Assembly (NCBI RefSeq): GCF_000428725.1
Contig: NZ_AUAM01000039.1
Coordinates: forward strand, 1-42,059
From: Psychromonas aquimarina ATCC BAA-1526
Lineage (GTDB): Bacteria; Pseudomonadota; Gammaproteobacteria; Enterobacterales; Psychromonadaceae
Length of the DNA stretch: 42,059 nucleotides
Direction: 5' to 3'
Notes under the pieces: generated by a model
Told to the model about the DNA's origin: nothing
The model's input: the letters and a program-made list of their open reading frames with translations, nothing else
Database searches by the model: none
In this document: positions 8,919 through 18,282 of the stretch, piece by piece
Numbering within the stretch: the first letter of the stretch is position 1
Layout: every line of letters begins with the position of its first letter
Made by a program: the position numbers and the translations under genes

Positions 8919-11489
8919 ATGAAGCCAACTGCGCAAGAATTAAAACAACATACGCCGATGATGCAGCAATTTCTAACCATCAAAAGCGAAGTACCCGACA
9001 CCCTGCTGTTCTACCGTATGGGTGACTTTTATGAATTGTTTTTTGATGATGCTCGTAAAGCCTCACAACTGCTTGGTATCTCCTTAACACAACGCGGTAA
9101 AACCGGCGGCAACGCCATTCCAATGGCCGGCGTTCCTTATCATAGTGTAGAGGGTTATTTAGCGAAATTAATTGAAATGGGCGAGTCGATTGCAATTTGT
9201 GAGCAAATTGGTGATCCGGCTACCGCAAAAGGCCCCGTTGAACGCAAAATTGTCCGCATTATCACACCCGGAACAATTACCGACGAAGCACTGCTTGATG
9301 ATCGGCGCGATAATCTTTTATGTGCAGTGTACCAGCAGCAGAATACTTTCGGCGTTGCGTCATTAGATATAGGCAGCGGCCGTTTTATTGTTAACCAGTT
9401 TCAGCATCTGGAAACACTGCAGGCGGAAATGCAGCGCCTCAACCCGGCAGAGCTTTTATACCCGGAAAATTTTGAACATATTAATTTAATCGAACATCTT
9501 CCGACTATCCGCCGCCGTCCGGAATGGGAATTTGAACTTTTAACCAGTAAAAAAACCTTAAATCAGCAGTTCGGCACCAAGGATTTAATCGGTTTCGGTG
9601 TCGAACAAGCAGAAGTTGCCCTTTGTGCAGCCGGTGCTTTGCTGCAGTATATAAAAGATACGCAGCGTACCAGCCTGCCGCATCTGCAGTCGATTAAACT
9701 TGAACAGAATATTGACAGCGTTATTTTAGATGCCGCCACGCGTAAAAATTTAGAGCTGACGCAGAATCTTTCCGGCGGATTCGACAATACCCTGGCGGAA
9801 GTTTTAGACTTTACGGTTACTCCCATGGGAAGCCGTTTATTAAAACGCTGGATCCACCAGCCGATCCGCAATTTTAATACCTTAAATTACCGCCAGAGTA
9901 TGATTCAGACCCTAATTGATCAGGATCTAACCAGTGCATTAGCTGAACCTTTAAAACAGATCGGCGATGTTGAGCGTGTGATTGCACGTTTAGCACTGCG
10001 CTCAGCACGCCCGCGAGATTTAACCCGTCTGCGTACCGCATTCTCGTTATTACCGGAACTGCAGAACCTGATTGGCGAAATGCCGGCGGAACTGGTCAGC
10101 AAGCTCAGCAAAGAGATGGGCTCATACCCTGAACTTTTAGAATTATTAGAAAAAGCAGTTATCGATAACCCGCCGGTGATTATCCGTGACGGTGGTGTAA
10201 TTGCACCGGGTTATAACGAAGAGCTGGATCAATGGCGTAATTTAGCCAAGGGCGCCACTGACTACCTTGAGAAACTGGAGCTGCGCGAGCGTGAAGCAAC
10301 CGGTATTGCAACCCTGAAAGTAGGTTATAACCGGGTTCACGGTTATTATATTGAAACCGGCCGTTCACAGTCAGATGCTGTACCTGCACATTATGTTCGC
10401 CGCCAGACCCTGAAAAATACCGAACGTTATATTATTGCAGAGCTTAAAGAGCATGAAGATAAAGTGCTTTCCAGTCAGGGCAAGGCATTAGCACTGGAAA
10501 AGAAACTTTATGAACAGCTGATTGATCTGCTCCTGCCGCATCTGCACAGCTTACAGTTTACTGCGCAGTCACTAGCTGAGCTGGATGTACTTAATAATCT
10601 GGCAGAGCGCGCATTAACACTCGATTACATCCGCCCTACGCTGCAGGCGAAAAGCGGCATAGAGATTGAGGAAGGCCGTCACCCGGTTGTTGAACAGGTT
10701 AGTAAAACCCCGTTTATTGCCAATCCGATCAACCTTAATGACCAGCGCCGCATGCTGATTATCACCGGTCCGAATATGGGCGGTAAATCAACCTATATGC
10801 GCCAGGCGGCATTAATGGTATTGATGGCGCATATCGGCAGCTTCATTCCCGCACAAAGCGCAAAAATCGGACCTGTAGACCGCATTTTCACCCGTATCGG
10901 TGCATCGGATGATCTGGCCAGCGGACGCTCAACCTTTATGGTGGAGATGACAGAAACGGCGAATATCCTGCATAATGCCACTAAAAACAGCTTAGTATTA
11001 ATGGATGAAATCGGCCGCGGCACCAGTACGTTTGACGGTTTATCGCTGGCCTGGGCCTGTGCCGAGGAGTTAGCGGAAAAAATCCAGGCTTACACTCTGT
11101 TTGCTACCCATTATTTTGAGTTAACCAGCCTTCCGGAAAGTATTCCAGAACTGGTAAATGTTCACTTAGATGCCGTTGAGCATGGTGACGGTATTGCTTT
11201 TCTGCACGCCGTACAGGAAGGAGCCGCCAATAAAAGTTACGGTTTACAGGTAGCGTCACTGGCAGGTGTACCCAAAGAGGTGGTTAAGAACGCCAAACGT
11301 AAACTGCAGCAGTTAGAGCTGGCATCCAGCCATAACTTAGATGTAAATCAACTGCCCGTACAGGCGGCATTAAGCTTTGCAGAGCCGGAAGCACATCCTG
11401 CAGTGGATCTGCTGCAGAGTATTGATCCCGATGAATTAACCCCGAAAAAAGCATTAGAGTTAATTTATCTGCTTAAAGAAAAAGCCTAA
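8919..11489 (+). CDS. mutS: DNA mismatch repair protein MutS
   Basis: MutS recognises base mismatches and small loops and starts methyl-directed repair with MutL. The 856 residues match the usual length. The mismatch-wedge motif is FYE at residues 37-39 ([10 protein letters not shown]). The clamp and lever domains follow, then the ATPase with Walker [10 protein letters not shown], a Walker B/signature region [22 protein letters not shown] and FATHYFELT. The C-terminal tail after about residue 800 includes the dimer/tetramer region. It diverges from pncC and is followed by its own terminator. Confidence 0.99.
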   Translation: MKPTAQELKQHTPMMQQFLTIKSEVPDTLLFYRMGDFYELFFDDARKASQLLGISLTQRGKTGGNAIPMAGVPYHSVEGYLAKLIEMGESIAICEQIGDPATAKGPVERKIVRIITPGTITDEALLDDRRDNLLCAVYQQQNTFGVASLDIGSGRFIVNQFQHLETLQAEMQRLNPAELLYPENFEHINLIEHLPTIRRRPEWEFELLTSKKTLNQQFGTKDLIGFGVEQAEVALCAAGALLQYIKDTQRTSLPHLQSIKLEQNIDSVILDAATRKNLELTQNLSGGFDNTLAEVLDFTVTPMGSRLLKRWIHQPIRNFNTLNYRQSMIQTLIDQDLTSALAEPLKQIGDVERVIARLALRSARPRDLTRLRTAFSLLPELQNLIGEMPAELVSKLSKEMGSYPELLELLEKAVIDNPPVIIRDGGVIAPGYNEELDQWRNLAKGATDYLEKLELREREATGIATLKVGYNRVHGYYIETGRSQSDAVPAHYVRRQTLKNTERYIIAELKEHEDKVLSSQGKALALEKKLYEQLIDLLLPHLHSLQFTAQSLAELDVLNNLAERALTLDYIRPTLQAKSGIEIEEGRHPVVEQVSKTPFIANPINLNDQRRMLIITGPNMGGKSTYMRQAALMVLMAHIGSFIPAQSAKIGPVDRIFTRIGASDDLASGRSTFMVEMTETANILHNATKNSLVLMDEIGRGTSTFDGLSLAWACAEELAEKIQAYTLFATHYFELTSLPESIPELVNVHLDAVEHGDGIAFLHAVQEGAANKSYGLQVASLAGVPKEVVKNAKRKLQQLELASSHNLDVNQLPVQAALSFAEPEAHPAVDLLQSIDPDELTPKKALELIYLLKEKA

Positions 11490-11504
11490 CAGCTGGAAGA
11501 AACA

Positions 11505-11548
11505 GGCGCAGAAGTATTCCAATTGCCTTCTGCGCCTTTTATTTATTT
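11505..11548 (+). terminator. Terminator after mutS
   Basis: A perfect 10-bp stem GGCGCAGAAG/CTTCTGCGCC is followed by TTTTATTTATTT. It starts 16 bp after the mutS stop codon. Confidence 0.93.
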
Positions 11549-11784
11549 GTATCTGTGTCGGACCGACGCAAAGATAAGTAAATTTATCGGCTTAATTAAC
11601 AACAGCGTGCCGGGCGCACTGCCCGATATGTTCAAACATAGCCGCACTATTATTACTGTTTACGCTAAAAAATGCCTAAATCAGAGCAGTTCAACACTCT
11701 AAACACCTACTTTCAAGAAAAATTCATCACACTAAGATACTGATTTTATTGGCTATGGTTAATTGTTTGCTAAATAAACAGCCA

Positions 11785-11802
11785 CTGAAATATTTCTGTC
11801 AC
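11785..11802 (+). promoter_or_regulatory. Pho-box-like site 1 upstream of the Na/Pi symporter
   Basis: CTGAAATATTTCTGTCAC has two 7-bp CTGNNAY-like units spaced 11 bp apart, matching the PhoB box layout (CTGTCAT-N4-CTGTCAT). A -10-like TCTAAT at 11813-11818 begins 11 nt after the box, the spacing expected when PhoB replaces a -35 element. The function is inferred from pattern and from the phosphate-transport gene downstream. Confidence 0.6.
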
Positions 11803-11822
11803 ATTTCTCTGTTCTAATCTGC

Positions 11823-11840
11823 CTGTCAAAAAACTGAAAT
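11823..11840 (+). promoter_or_regulatory. Pho-box-like site 2 upstream of the Na/Pi symporter
   Basis: CTGTCAAAAAACTGAAAT is a second 7-4-7 Pho-box-like repeat with its CTG units 11 bp apart. It overlaps a TATAAT at 11840-11845, so PhoB bound here could act on a second promoter or repress it. It is 31 bp before the start codon. Confidence 0.5.
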
Positions 11841-11871
11841 ATAATCGTCATAATTACAACAGGTAATAAAT

Positions 11872-13011
11872 ATGAGTTTAAATCAAAATAATCAGTCACT
11901 AAATAAACTGTTCAACTGGACAGCCGTTGTCTTTTTAGTTTACTGCATGTTAGTTGCAGTAAGTACGGTTAGCGGCGGTTTCAAAATATTTTCGGGCGGC
12001 GCAAGCGGTGCAGAGCAGATATTCCAGTTTGCCACCAACCCGTTTGTAGCATTAATCTTAGGCACATTAGCCACTGCATTAGTACAGTCATCCTCAACGG
12101 TTACCGCGGTAACCGTTGGTTTAGTTGCCGGCGGCCTGCCGGTATCCATTGCCATTCCCCTTATAATGGGTGCCAATATGGGTACAACAATCACTAATAC
12201 GATTGTTTCCATCGGTCATATCCGTGAAAAAGAGGACTTTAAACGTGCTTTCAGTGCAGCTACTGTGCATGACTTCTTTAATTTGATTGCTGTTGCGATC
12301 TTCCTGCCTTTAGAAATAATGTTTGGTATCTTAGAAAAGCTGGCGTCCTCCGCAGCCCACCTTTTTGTCGGCAGTGCAGATATTTCCATGAAAGGTCTTA
12401 ATTTTATGAAGCCGCTCACTAAACCAGGCGTTAACCTGGTGACGGATCTGCTTTCATTTATTCCAGGCAAAATGGCTGGTATCGCCATGGTTATTGCCGG
12501 TGTCGGCATAATATTATTTTCGGTTACTTTTCTGGGTAAAGTACTGAAGAAAGTATTAGTGGGTAAAGCCAAAGATATTCTTCATAACACCATAGGTAAA
12601 GGTCCGGTATCAGGCATAGCTTCAGGCGCATTAGTTACGGTGATGGTGCAGTCATCGTCAACCACAACCAGCCTGATGATCCCGTTAGCCGGCAGCGGCA
12701 TGTTCAGCACTCGCCAGATTTACCCGTTTACACTAGGTGCGAATATCGGTACAACCATCACGGCGTTATTAGCGGCCACCGCAATTTCCGGTGAAATGGC
12801 CGAAGCAGCCCTAACCATCGCCCTGGTACATTTCCTGTTTAACTTTTTAGCGGTTGCTTTAATTTACGGAGTGCCGTTCCTGCGTGAACTGCCGCTTAAA
12901 GCTTCTGAGCATCTTGCTGAAGTCGGTACTAAAAATAAGCTTTTAGCATTTTCTTATGTAGTAGGGACTTTCTTTGTCTTACCCGGTTTAATACTTGTCG
13001 GGGTTCGTTAA
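11872..13011 (+). CDS. Na+/phosphate symporter family protein (NptA-like)
   Basis: The family couples sodium to phosphate uptake or efflux at the inner membrane. The 379-residue protein is strongly hydrophobic with about 8-9 segments. It contains the two inverted Na/Pi repeats with the diagnostic QSSS motifs TALVQSSSTVTAVTVGLVAGG (about residue 67) and VTVMVQSSSTTTSLMIPLAGSG (about residue 260), plus paired NMGTTITN and NIGTTITA segments. It lacks the C-terminal PhoU domain of YjbB, so it is the shorter NptA form. Two Pho-box-like sites upstream suggest induction by phosphate starvation. A terminator follows, so it is monocistronic. Confidence 0.92.
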   Translation: MSLNQNNQSLNKLFNWTAVVFLVYCMLVAVSTVSGGFKIFSGGASGAEQIFQFATNPFVALILGTLATALVQSSSTVTAVTVGLVAGGLPVSIAIPLIMGANMGTTITNTIVSIGHIREKEDFKRAFSAATVHDFFNLIAVAIFLPLEIMFGILEKLASSAAHLFVGSADISMKGLNFMKPLTKPGVNLVTDLLSFIPGKMAGIAMVIAGVGIILFSVTFLGKVLKKVLVGKAKDILHNTIGKGPVSGIASGALVTVMVQSSSTTTSLMIPLAGSGMFSTRQIYPFTLGANIGTTITALLAATAISGEMAEAALTIALVHFLFNFLAVALIYGVPFLRELPLKASEHLAEVGTKNKLLAFSYVVGTFFVLPGLILVGVR

Positions 13012-13041
13012 CCGGCAGCGAATGTCCGGATAACCCTGCTG

Positions 13042-13073
13042 AAAACCACAAGTTATACTGCTTGTGGTTTTTT
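13042..13073 (+). terminator. Terminator after the Na/Pi symporter
   Basis: The stem AAAACCACAAG/CTTGTGGTTTT runs directly into a T-run on the plus strand, 30 bp after the stop codon. Confidence 0.93.
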
Positions 13074-13118
13074 GTATTGAGCTGTAAATATTATAAAGCG
13101 CCTTTTAATATAAAAGGT

Positions 13119-13697
13119 TTAAACGCTCACTAACTCTGCCAGATCAGCCGGGCGGTAATAAACGGACTTCAGCACTTTACCCTGACGGACAGTTTTACCG
13201 GCCATCTCAACATCCTGCGCACATTTGGCAATAACAAAGTCACCTTGAACAGAGTCAACCAGAGCAATTCCCTGCTTGGCGTAAAAGGCTTGTGTTTCCT
13301 GGAATTCCTGCTGATTACGGCAGACTTTGCTCATATTGCTTGAATGGACTTCATCCCAGCAGGGCAGAAAGTTTATGTCCCGGTGCTTGGCAACATTCAG
13401 CAGCAGATCAATCAGGTAACTGATTTCCAGATTGTCATTTACCTTAGAAGCTCCTAAATGTACCAGGCGCCCCATCAGAACATAAACGCTGTCAACAATG
13501 GCATCTGCCTGTTCAATTTTACAGTCTGCTTCAGCTAATTCGGTTAACTCTTCAATAATCAAAGAGGTATGCAGGGTGTCGGCTTTAGCATCTAATGAAT
13601 TCTGATCTTCACAGGGCAGATCAAAGGTTTCTCGGAACTGTACAATATCACGGTATAAATGATCATAAACAGGCTGGGTTAATAGTGATAATTTCAT
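13119..13697 (-). CDS. MazG/PRA-PH-like nucleotide pyrophosphohydrolase family protein
   Basis: This 192-residue protein has the all-alpha NTP pyrophosphatase signature. EELTE at residues 49-53 and ADAIVDSVY at about 64-72 supply the acidic residues that hold Mg2+. The second motif uses Asp where MazG often has Glu. A further WDEVHSSNMSKV segment at about 114-125 is typical of the small phosphoribosyl-ATP-pyrophosphohydrolase-like group also found in phages. The likely role is hydrolysis of a non-canonical or excess nucleoside triphosphate to the monophosphate plus pyrophosphate. The substrate cannot be inferred. It stands alone, and its upstream side abuts the repeat element at 13773-14042. 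Confidence 0.8.
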   Translation of the reverse strand: MKLSLLTQPVYDHLYRDIVQFRETFDLPCEDQNSLDAKADTLHTSLIIEELTELAEADCKIEQADAIVDSVYVLMGRLVHLGASKVNDNLEISYLIDLLLNVAKHRDINFLPCWDEVHSSNMSKVCRNQQEFQETQAFYAKQGIALVDSVQGDFVIAKCAQDVEMAGKTVRQGKVLKSVYYRPADLAELVSV

Positions 13698-13772
13698 GGC
13701 TTAGGCCTTTTAAATAAGGGAAAATTCAGCGCGCTAAGTTAACAAAATGCCTGTAAAAAAAACAGCCTCATT

Positions 13773-14042
13773 TTAGGGCCTGTTTATCTTTGCTCTTTGT
13801 TCCTGCTGGAGGCTATTTTTATGCTCAGCAAGGCAGAAGTCATGCAGTGTAGTCACTCTACATTAATGACTGATAACGAAGTTGAGTGTAAAAATAGCCC
13901 CAGCCCTTCGGGTTGAGGCTGAAAATTCCTCACTCTGCGTTGCTCATCACTCATTTAGAACGACTAAACTTCATTCTTCGCGCCTTGATTGAGAAGCTTT
14001 CAGGCTCAACAGGGGCAATTTTCAAAGATAAACAGGCCCTAA
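13773..14042. repeat. Structured MITE-like element 1 with twin inverted cores
   Basis: The 270-bp element is bounded by perfect 20-bp inverted repeats, TTAGGGCCTGTTTATCTTTG at 13773-13792 and its complement at 14023-14042. TA flanks the GGGCC ends on both sides. Inside are two opposed 53-nt cores: a reverse core at 13829-13881 and a forward core at 13935-13987. Each runs CTKCGTT, then a hairpin with 5-nt loop (13848-13862 and 13954-13968), then GCCTTG. Each core lies within a basal stem (GGCTATTTTTA/TAAAAATAGCC and GAAAATT/AATTTTC). A CAGCC/GGCTG hairpin joins the arms. It encodes nothing and sits between divergent genes. Confidence 0.88.
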
Positions 14043-14138
14043 TTATTAAATAGCCAGTACAAGTCAATAACTTAGATATATAATTAAAGCTAAGAACAAT
14101 ATTTTTAAACAGTTTGCTTATAAACACAGGAGAATTGA

Positions 14139-15599
14139 TTGCGTAAAGTCAAACTTAAGCAGCAGGAAAAACTATCCATCAAAGTAACCCATCAGATAAA
14201 ACAGGGCGAGTCCCGGAGAATCGACTTATATTTCTCACTGCCGAAAGAGATGGGCATCAATAAAAATACCTTGTCTGAAACCGACTATTTTAATTCAGCC
14301 ATCAAGGGGCGTCGTGCCTATTTTACCAAAGGCCTGCATCTGCCTCTATTACATACGCGTTTTGCCAGCCGTATGAAACGTTCTCCTGAAGAATACAAAA
14401 CTAATCTTAACCTGTTTGCCTACCAGTACATTACTGCACTCGATACCGATACCGATGAAACATTAAGCATTGATGACAGCGAAAGTCTGCGTGATTTCTA
14501 CCATGCGGCCGCGGATATGACCGAACATAGCCTGGCTATTTTAAAAAAACACCGCAGCCACACCCTTAAAGATCCTAAACTGCAGTCTATTTTTGATAAT
14601 GTCGACAACTACCTGTCCTGGTATACCGAACAGAGCATATTACGTATGCTGGCAAAGAAACCCCGTAATGCCGAGTTCGCTGATGCTCGTCTGGCACTGC
14701 TTAAGGTCTGCGAAGAAGAAAGTAATTACCGCAAAGAAAAAGCTTATAACTCCGAAGCTACACTCAAAGATCCTAATCGTATTGCTAATAAAATGCGTTT
14801 ATTACGGCGGTTAATTGAATACGGCGTTATTTTTAAAAGTGAAACGCAGGAGCTGGGTAATATAACCCGCAAGATTGTAACCGGTGTTGCGACGGCCTTA
14901 ATTATGTGTGTGGTGCTGGTTTTAATTATCAAAACTCAAGGTGCACTGAGCAAGCTGACTTCAGTGATGATTTTGGTGCTGGCTGTTATATACGGCGTAC
15001 GTGAAGTCTTTAAGGACGATTTTAAAAATATTTTGTGGCGCTGGATCCGTAAAGGCAAACCGAAATGGTCACGTATATTAAAAGATTCAACCAGTCAGTC
15101 AGAGATTGCCCGGCAGAGAGTATGGTTAGATTATATCAAAACAAAAAAACTGCCGGCGCAGAGTAAAGAGTTATTAGCAAGACGCCATATGCAGAATATA
15201 CAAAGCGCAGAGCTTTTACATTACCGCATTGAAACAAAAGTTGATAACCACGATTTTCAGGCGGGTTACGATACACTGGAAGAAACAATTTTATTCAGTC
15301 TGCGTCCCTTTGCCCGTTATCTGGAGCGCGGTACTGGTAAGGTTTACGAACAGAATGACGCGGCTTCTAACAAAGAAAAAATTCAGGCTACATCCATTGA
15401 ACGGCGCTACCAGATCAATGTGGTGGTAGCACTGGATCAAGGCTACTATACAGAGCAGTTTGAACGTTACAAAATTACCCTGAACCGCTCCGGAATTATC
15501 GAAATAGAAAAAGCCGGCGAGACAAAGAGTAAAGATAAACCTCGGACAGATCGTTATTCAAAACTAAGAACGCTGCTGCATTTTAAAAAGCGCCGTTAA
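14139..15599 (+). CDS. Unrecognised protein with a central two-helix membrane hairpin
   Basis: I do not recognise this 486-residue protein. The start is TTG at 14139, supported by AGGAG ending 6 nt upstream. The N-terminal ~240 residues are charged and predicted cytoplasmic and mostly helical. Two hydrophobic helices at about 247-264 and 271-287 are separated by only a few residues, forming a membrane hairpin, so both ends should face the cytoplasm. The C-terminal ~195 residues are basic and end LHFKKRR. No catalytic motif is obvious. The gene stands alone between repeat element 1 and a bidirectional terminator shared with rlmJ. Codon use looks like its neighbours, so recent transfer is not suggested. 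Confidence 0.85.
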   Translation: MRKVKLKQQEKLSIKVTHQIKQGESRRIDLYFSLPKEMGINKNTLSETDYFNSAIKGRRAYFTKGLHLPLLHTRFASRMKRSPEEYKTNLNLFAYQYITALDTDTDETLSIDDSESLRDFYHAAADMTEHSLAILKKHRSHTLKDPKLQSIFDNVDNYLSWYTEQSILRMLAKKPRNAEFADARLALLKVCEEESNYRKEKAYNSEATLKDPNRIANKMRLLRRLIEYGVIFKSETQELGNITRKIVTGVATALIMCVVLVLIIKTQGALSKLTSVMILVLAVIYGVREVFKDDFKNILWRWIRKGKPKWSRILKDSTSQSEIARQRVWLDYIKTKKLPAQSKELLARRHMQNIQSAELLHYRIETKVDNHDFQAGYDTLEETILFSLRPFARYLERGTGKVYEQNDAASNKEKIQATSIERRYQINVVVALDQGYYTEQFERYKITLNRSGIIEIEKAGETKSKDKPRTDRYSKLRTLLHFKKRR

Positions 15600-15607
15600 C
15601 AAAACTC

Positions 15608-15643
15608 AATAAAAACAGCAGAATCTGCTCTACTGTTTTTATT
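15608..15643. terminator. Bidirectional terminator between the 486-aa gene and rlmJ
   Basis: A perfect 11-bp stem AATAAAAACAG/CTGTTTTTATT lies between convergent genes and overlaps the last codons of rlmJ. A/T runs within the stem supply a T-tract in either direction. An inner GCAG/CTGC pairing extends the hairpin. Confidence 0.8.
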
Positions 15644-16481
15644 CCGCAGCTAACGTTTCAATACGATAAAAACCCTGTCCATCCTGCCCTAATGTTTCAG
15701 CTAAAAACGGCAGAGACTCCTGCATCTCTTTTTTCAACGTCCATGGCGGATTAATAACTATCATACCGCTGGAAGTCATGCCTCTTTCTGCCGAGTCACC
15801 TTGAATTCCCAGCTCAAACAGCTGCATATTTTTAATGCCCGATTTTTTCAGCTCTCTTTCCATGCGGTTAATTACCTGACGGTTTACTACCGGATACCAG
15901 AGTGCGTAGGTCCCCGTTGCAAAGCGTCGTACCGCCTGAATAAGTCTTTCCACAACTAGATCATATTCATTTTTAATTTCATAGGAAGGATCAATTAAGA
16001 TAAAACCACGGCGTTCCTTGGGCGGCATGTTCGCAACCAGACCTTCCAGGCCGTCTTTTTTAGCCATTTTAATCTGCCGATCACCGCCGAAGTTTTCACG
16101 CATACTGGTAAACTCATTAGGATGCAGCTCAAAAAGAAACATTCGGTCGGTATCACGCAGCATCTGCCGGGCAATACTTGGTGAGCCCGGGTAATGCGCC
16201 AGCTTGCTCTGGGCATTAAATTCAGCAACCTGTTCAACATAACGCGCAACGGGTGCAGGCAGATCATCGCGCTGCCATAACGGGAAAATACCGTTGTTAA
16301 ATTCTTTGGTTTTTAACGCCTCTGAAGACTGAAATGAATAAGCGCCGCAGCCGGAGTGGGTATCGAGATAACACAGAGGTTTATCTTTTTTCAGCATGTA
16401 ATCAAGGATCGAAGCCGCAACGGTGTGTTTTAACACATCCGCAAAATTACCAGCATGAAAAGAATGACGATAGCTCAGCAC
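15639..16481 (-). CDS. rlmJ: 23S rRNA (adenine(2030)-N6)-methyltransferase RlmJ
   Basis: RlmJ methylates A2030 of 23S rRNA using S-adenosylmethionine. The GTG at 16481 is preferred as start because it gives the conserved N-terminus (V/M)LSYRHSFHAGNFADVLKH and a 280-residue protein, the usual length. GGAG lies 6 nt upstream. An in-frame TTG at 16499 would add six residues that overlap this ribosome-binding site. Visible motifs are the SAM-site YLDTHSGCGAY and the catalytic ILIDPSYE (DPPY-like). The gene is convergent with the 486-aa gene and shares its terminator. Confidence 0.95.
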   Translation of the reverse strand: MLSYRHSFHAGNFADVLKHTVAASILDYMLKKDKPLCYLDTHSGCGAYSFQSSEALKTKEFNNGIFPLWQRDDLPAPVARYVEQVAEFNAQSKLAHYPGSPSIARQMLRDTDRMFLFELHPNEFTSMRENFGGDRQIKMAKKDGLEGLVANMPPKERRGFILIDPSYEIKNEYDLVVERLIQAVRRFATGTYALWYPVVNRQVINRMERELKKSGIKNMQLFELGIQGDSAERGMTSSGMIVINPPWTLKKEMQESLPFLAETLGQDGQGFYRIETLAAE

Positions 16482-16521
16482 AAAATACTCCAAAAACAAA
16501 AATATAATAAGCCGCGCAGTA

Positions 16522-16786
16522 TATACCCGTTATCATTCAAGTTGCAAAAATCAGCAAGTCGTGAGGTGGACAGGTTCTAGGCGTGAAGATGAAGATCTAA
16601 CGGGTTAAATCGAAACTTCACAACAACGAAGATGTTTGCCTCACGGCTTGCCTCATAGGTCGCAAGCTCGAAAACCAATACTGCGTTGCAACATTCGATA
16701 AGGGCTAGCCATTATCATCATGTTGCGCCTTGTCTTGGTGTCCGATCTCGCGACTGATAAATGCATTTTGATTGGTAACGGGTATA
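16522..16786. repeat. Structured MITE-like element 2 with twin inverted cores
   Basis: The 265-bp element has imperfect 25-bp terminal repeats (16522-16546 and 16762-16786, matching at 21 of 25 positions) that begin TATACCCGTTA. Inside, a reverse core at 16577-16631 and a forward core at 16681-16732 follow the same plan as element 1: CTKCGTT, a palindrome (16594-16611 and 16697-16716), then a GCCTTG-like end. Each sits in a basal stem (CGTGAGG/CCTCACG and ACCAA/TTGGT). The terminal repeats differ from those of element 1. It fills the divergent rlmJ-yajR gap and lies about 100 bp before yajR. Confidence 0.85.
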
Positions 16787-16884
16787 ATGAAAATTGTCAG
16801 CTATTGCGCTAAAAATAAGCACCTAAATCTTTAAACGCATGTTATTATCCCCGCCCGAATTATTTGCTCTAAAATGGATGTTCA

Positions 16885-18252
16885 ATGCAACCTGATGCTC
16901 TAAATCCCATTGAAAAGCGCACCGCTTTCTCACTCTCCTTAGTTTTTGCATTACGCATGTTAGGTCTTTTTATGATCATGCCGGTATTTGCAGTCTACGG
17001 ACAGGATCTGGTCGGCTATTCACCGCTTTGGGTTGGTTTTGCCATTGGTGCATACGGCCTGACACAAGCATTACTGCAGATTCCAGCAGGCATGCTGTCC
17101 GACAAATTCGGACGCCGTCCGGTTATTTTCGGCGGTTTAGTGATATTTGCAGCGGGTAGTTTAGTAGCAGCCTATTCCGACAGTGTCTACGGTGTAACAG
17201 CAGGCCGTGCCCTGCAGGGAGCGGGTGCTATTGCCAGTGCCATTTTAGCTTTAGCCGCCGATGTAACCCGGGAAGAACAGCGCCCTAAAGCGATGGCTAT
17301 GATTGGAGTAAGCATCGGCCTTGCTTTTGCAGCTGCTATGGTTGCAGGCCCAGTTTTAGCACCGCTGATCGGTCTGCAGGGTTTATTTTTTATCACAGCG
17401 GCCGGCGCATTAGCCGCTATTGTAATTGTTCATTTTGTTGTCCCGCATGTAGTCAACAAAGCCCCGCGCGGTGAAACCATAGCTATTCCAGCTTTACTCG
17501 GCAAACTAGCCAAAAACCCGCAGCTGCTGCGTTTAGATGCCGGTATCTTTATTTTACATATGACACTTACCGCCATGTTTATCGCACTGCCGCTGCAGCT
17601 GCAGGAGATGAATCTGGCAGCAGAGATCCACTGGCATTTATACCTACCGGCACTGTTAATTTCATTTGCCTTAATTATTCCCATGCTGATCACTGCCGCC
17701 CGTAAAAATATGAACAAGCAGTTTTATCTGTTTGCCATTTTACTGATGGCGGCCAGTTTAACCGCAATGGCCCTGACTTCTCAGTCACTTATTTTGATGT
17801 TTATCTGTGTATTACTTTATTTCACCGCATTTAATTTTTTAGAAGCATCACTGCCCGCTTTTATCTCAATGCTTTCTCCTGCAGGCGCAAAAGGCAGTGC
17901 AATGGGGATCTACAGCACTTATCAGTTTTTAGGCGCATTTTTCGGTGGTATTTTAGGGGGCTTATCCTATAAACTACTCGGCAGCAGCGGCTTATTTTTA
18001 TGTTTAGCCGCATTGATGCTGATTTGGTTTTTCATTTCGCGGGGTATGCATAATCCAAGCAAAGTCCGCACTCATACCATTACAGCATTAATAAACGATG
18101 AAACAGATGCACAGTTAAAAACACAGCAGCTCATTGCACTTGGCGGTGTAATCGAAGTAGTAATGATCATCGAAGAACAAACAGTTTATATCAAAGTCAA
18201 TAACCAAGCGTTTGCACTGAAAAAAGCGAAAGAAATTTTAGCAAATACTTAA
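16885..18252 (+). CDS. yajR: MFS transporter YajR with C-terminal YAM domain
   Basis: This 455-residue protein is a 12-helix major facilitator protein plus a small soluble C-terminal domain. The MFS motif A region is AGMLSDKFGRRPVI at about 73-86, and the YajR-type N-terminal RMLGLFMIMPVFAVYGQDL is clear. Residues about 390-455 (QLIALGGVIEVVMIIEEQTVYIKVN...AKEIL) form the ferredoxin-like YAM domain seen in E. coli YajR (about 454 aa). It is probably a proton-driven exporter whose natural substrate is unknown. ssb follows after 30 bp, so both may share a transcript, an arrangement seen in related bacteria. Confidence 0.93.
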   Translation: MQPDALNPIEKRTAFSLSLVFALRMLGLFMIMPVFAVYGQDLVGYSPLWVGFAIGAYGLTQALLQIPAGMLSDKFGRRPVIFGGLVIFAAGSLVAAYSDSVYGVTAGRALQGAGAIASAILALAADVTREEQRPKAMAMIGVSIGLAFAAAMVAGPVLAPLIGLQGLFFITAAGALAAIVIVHFVVPHVVNKAPRGETIAIPALLGKLAKNPQLLRLDAGIFILHMTLTAMFIALPLQLQEMNLAAEIHWHLYLPALLISFALIIPMLITAARKNMNKQFYLFAILLMAASLTAMALTSQSLILMFICVLLYFTAFNFLEASLPAFISMLSPAGAKGSAMGIYSTYQFLGAFFGGILGGLSYKLLGSSGLFLCLAALMLIWFFISRGMHNPSKVRTHTITALINDETDAQLKTQQLIALGGVIEVVMIIEEQTVYIKVNNQAFALKKAKEILANT

Positions 18253-18282
18253 GAAAACCCAAACAGCAAGCGGAGCAAAAAC

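Noticed and set aside
13773..14042. Reading the repeat elements as integron attC sites or ERIC sequences
   Set aside because: No integrase or cassette genes, no attC core-site pattern, and the ends and internal sequence do not match ERIC.
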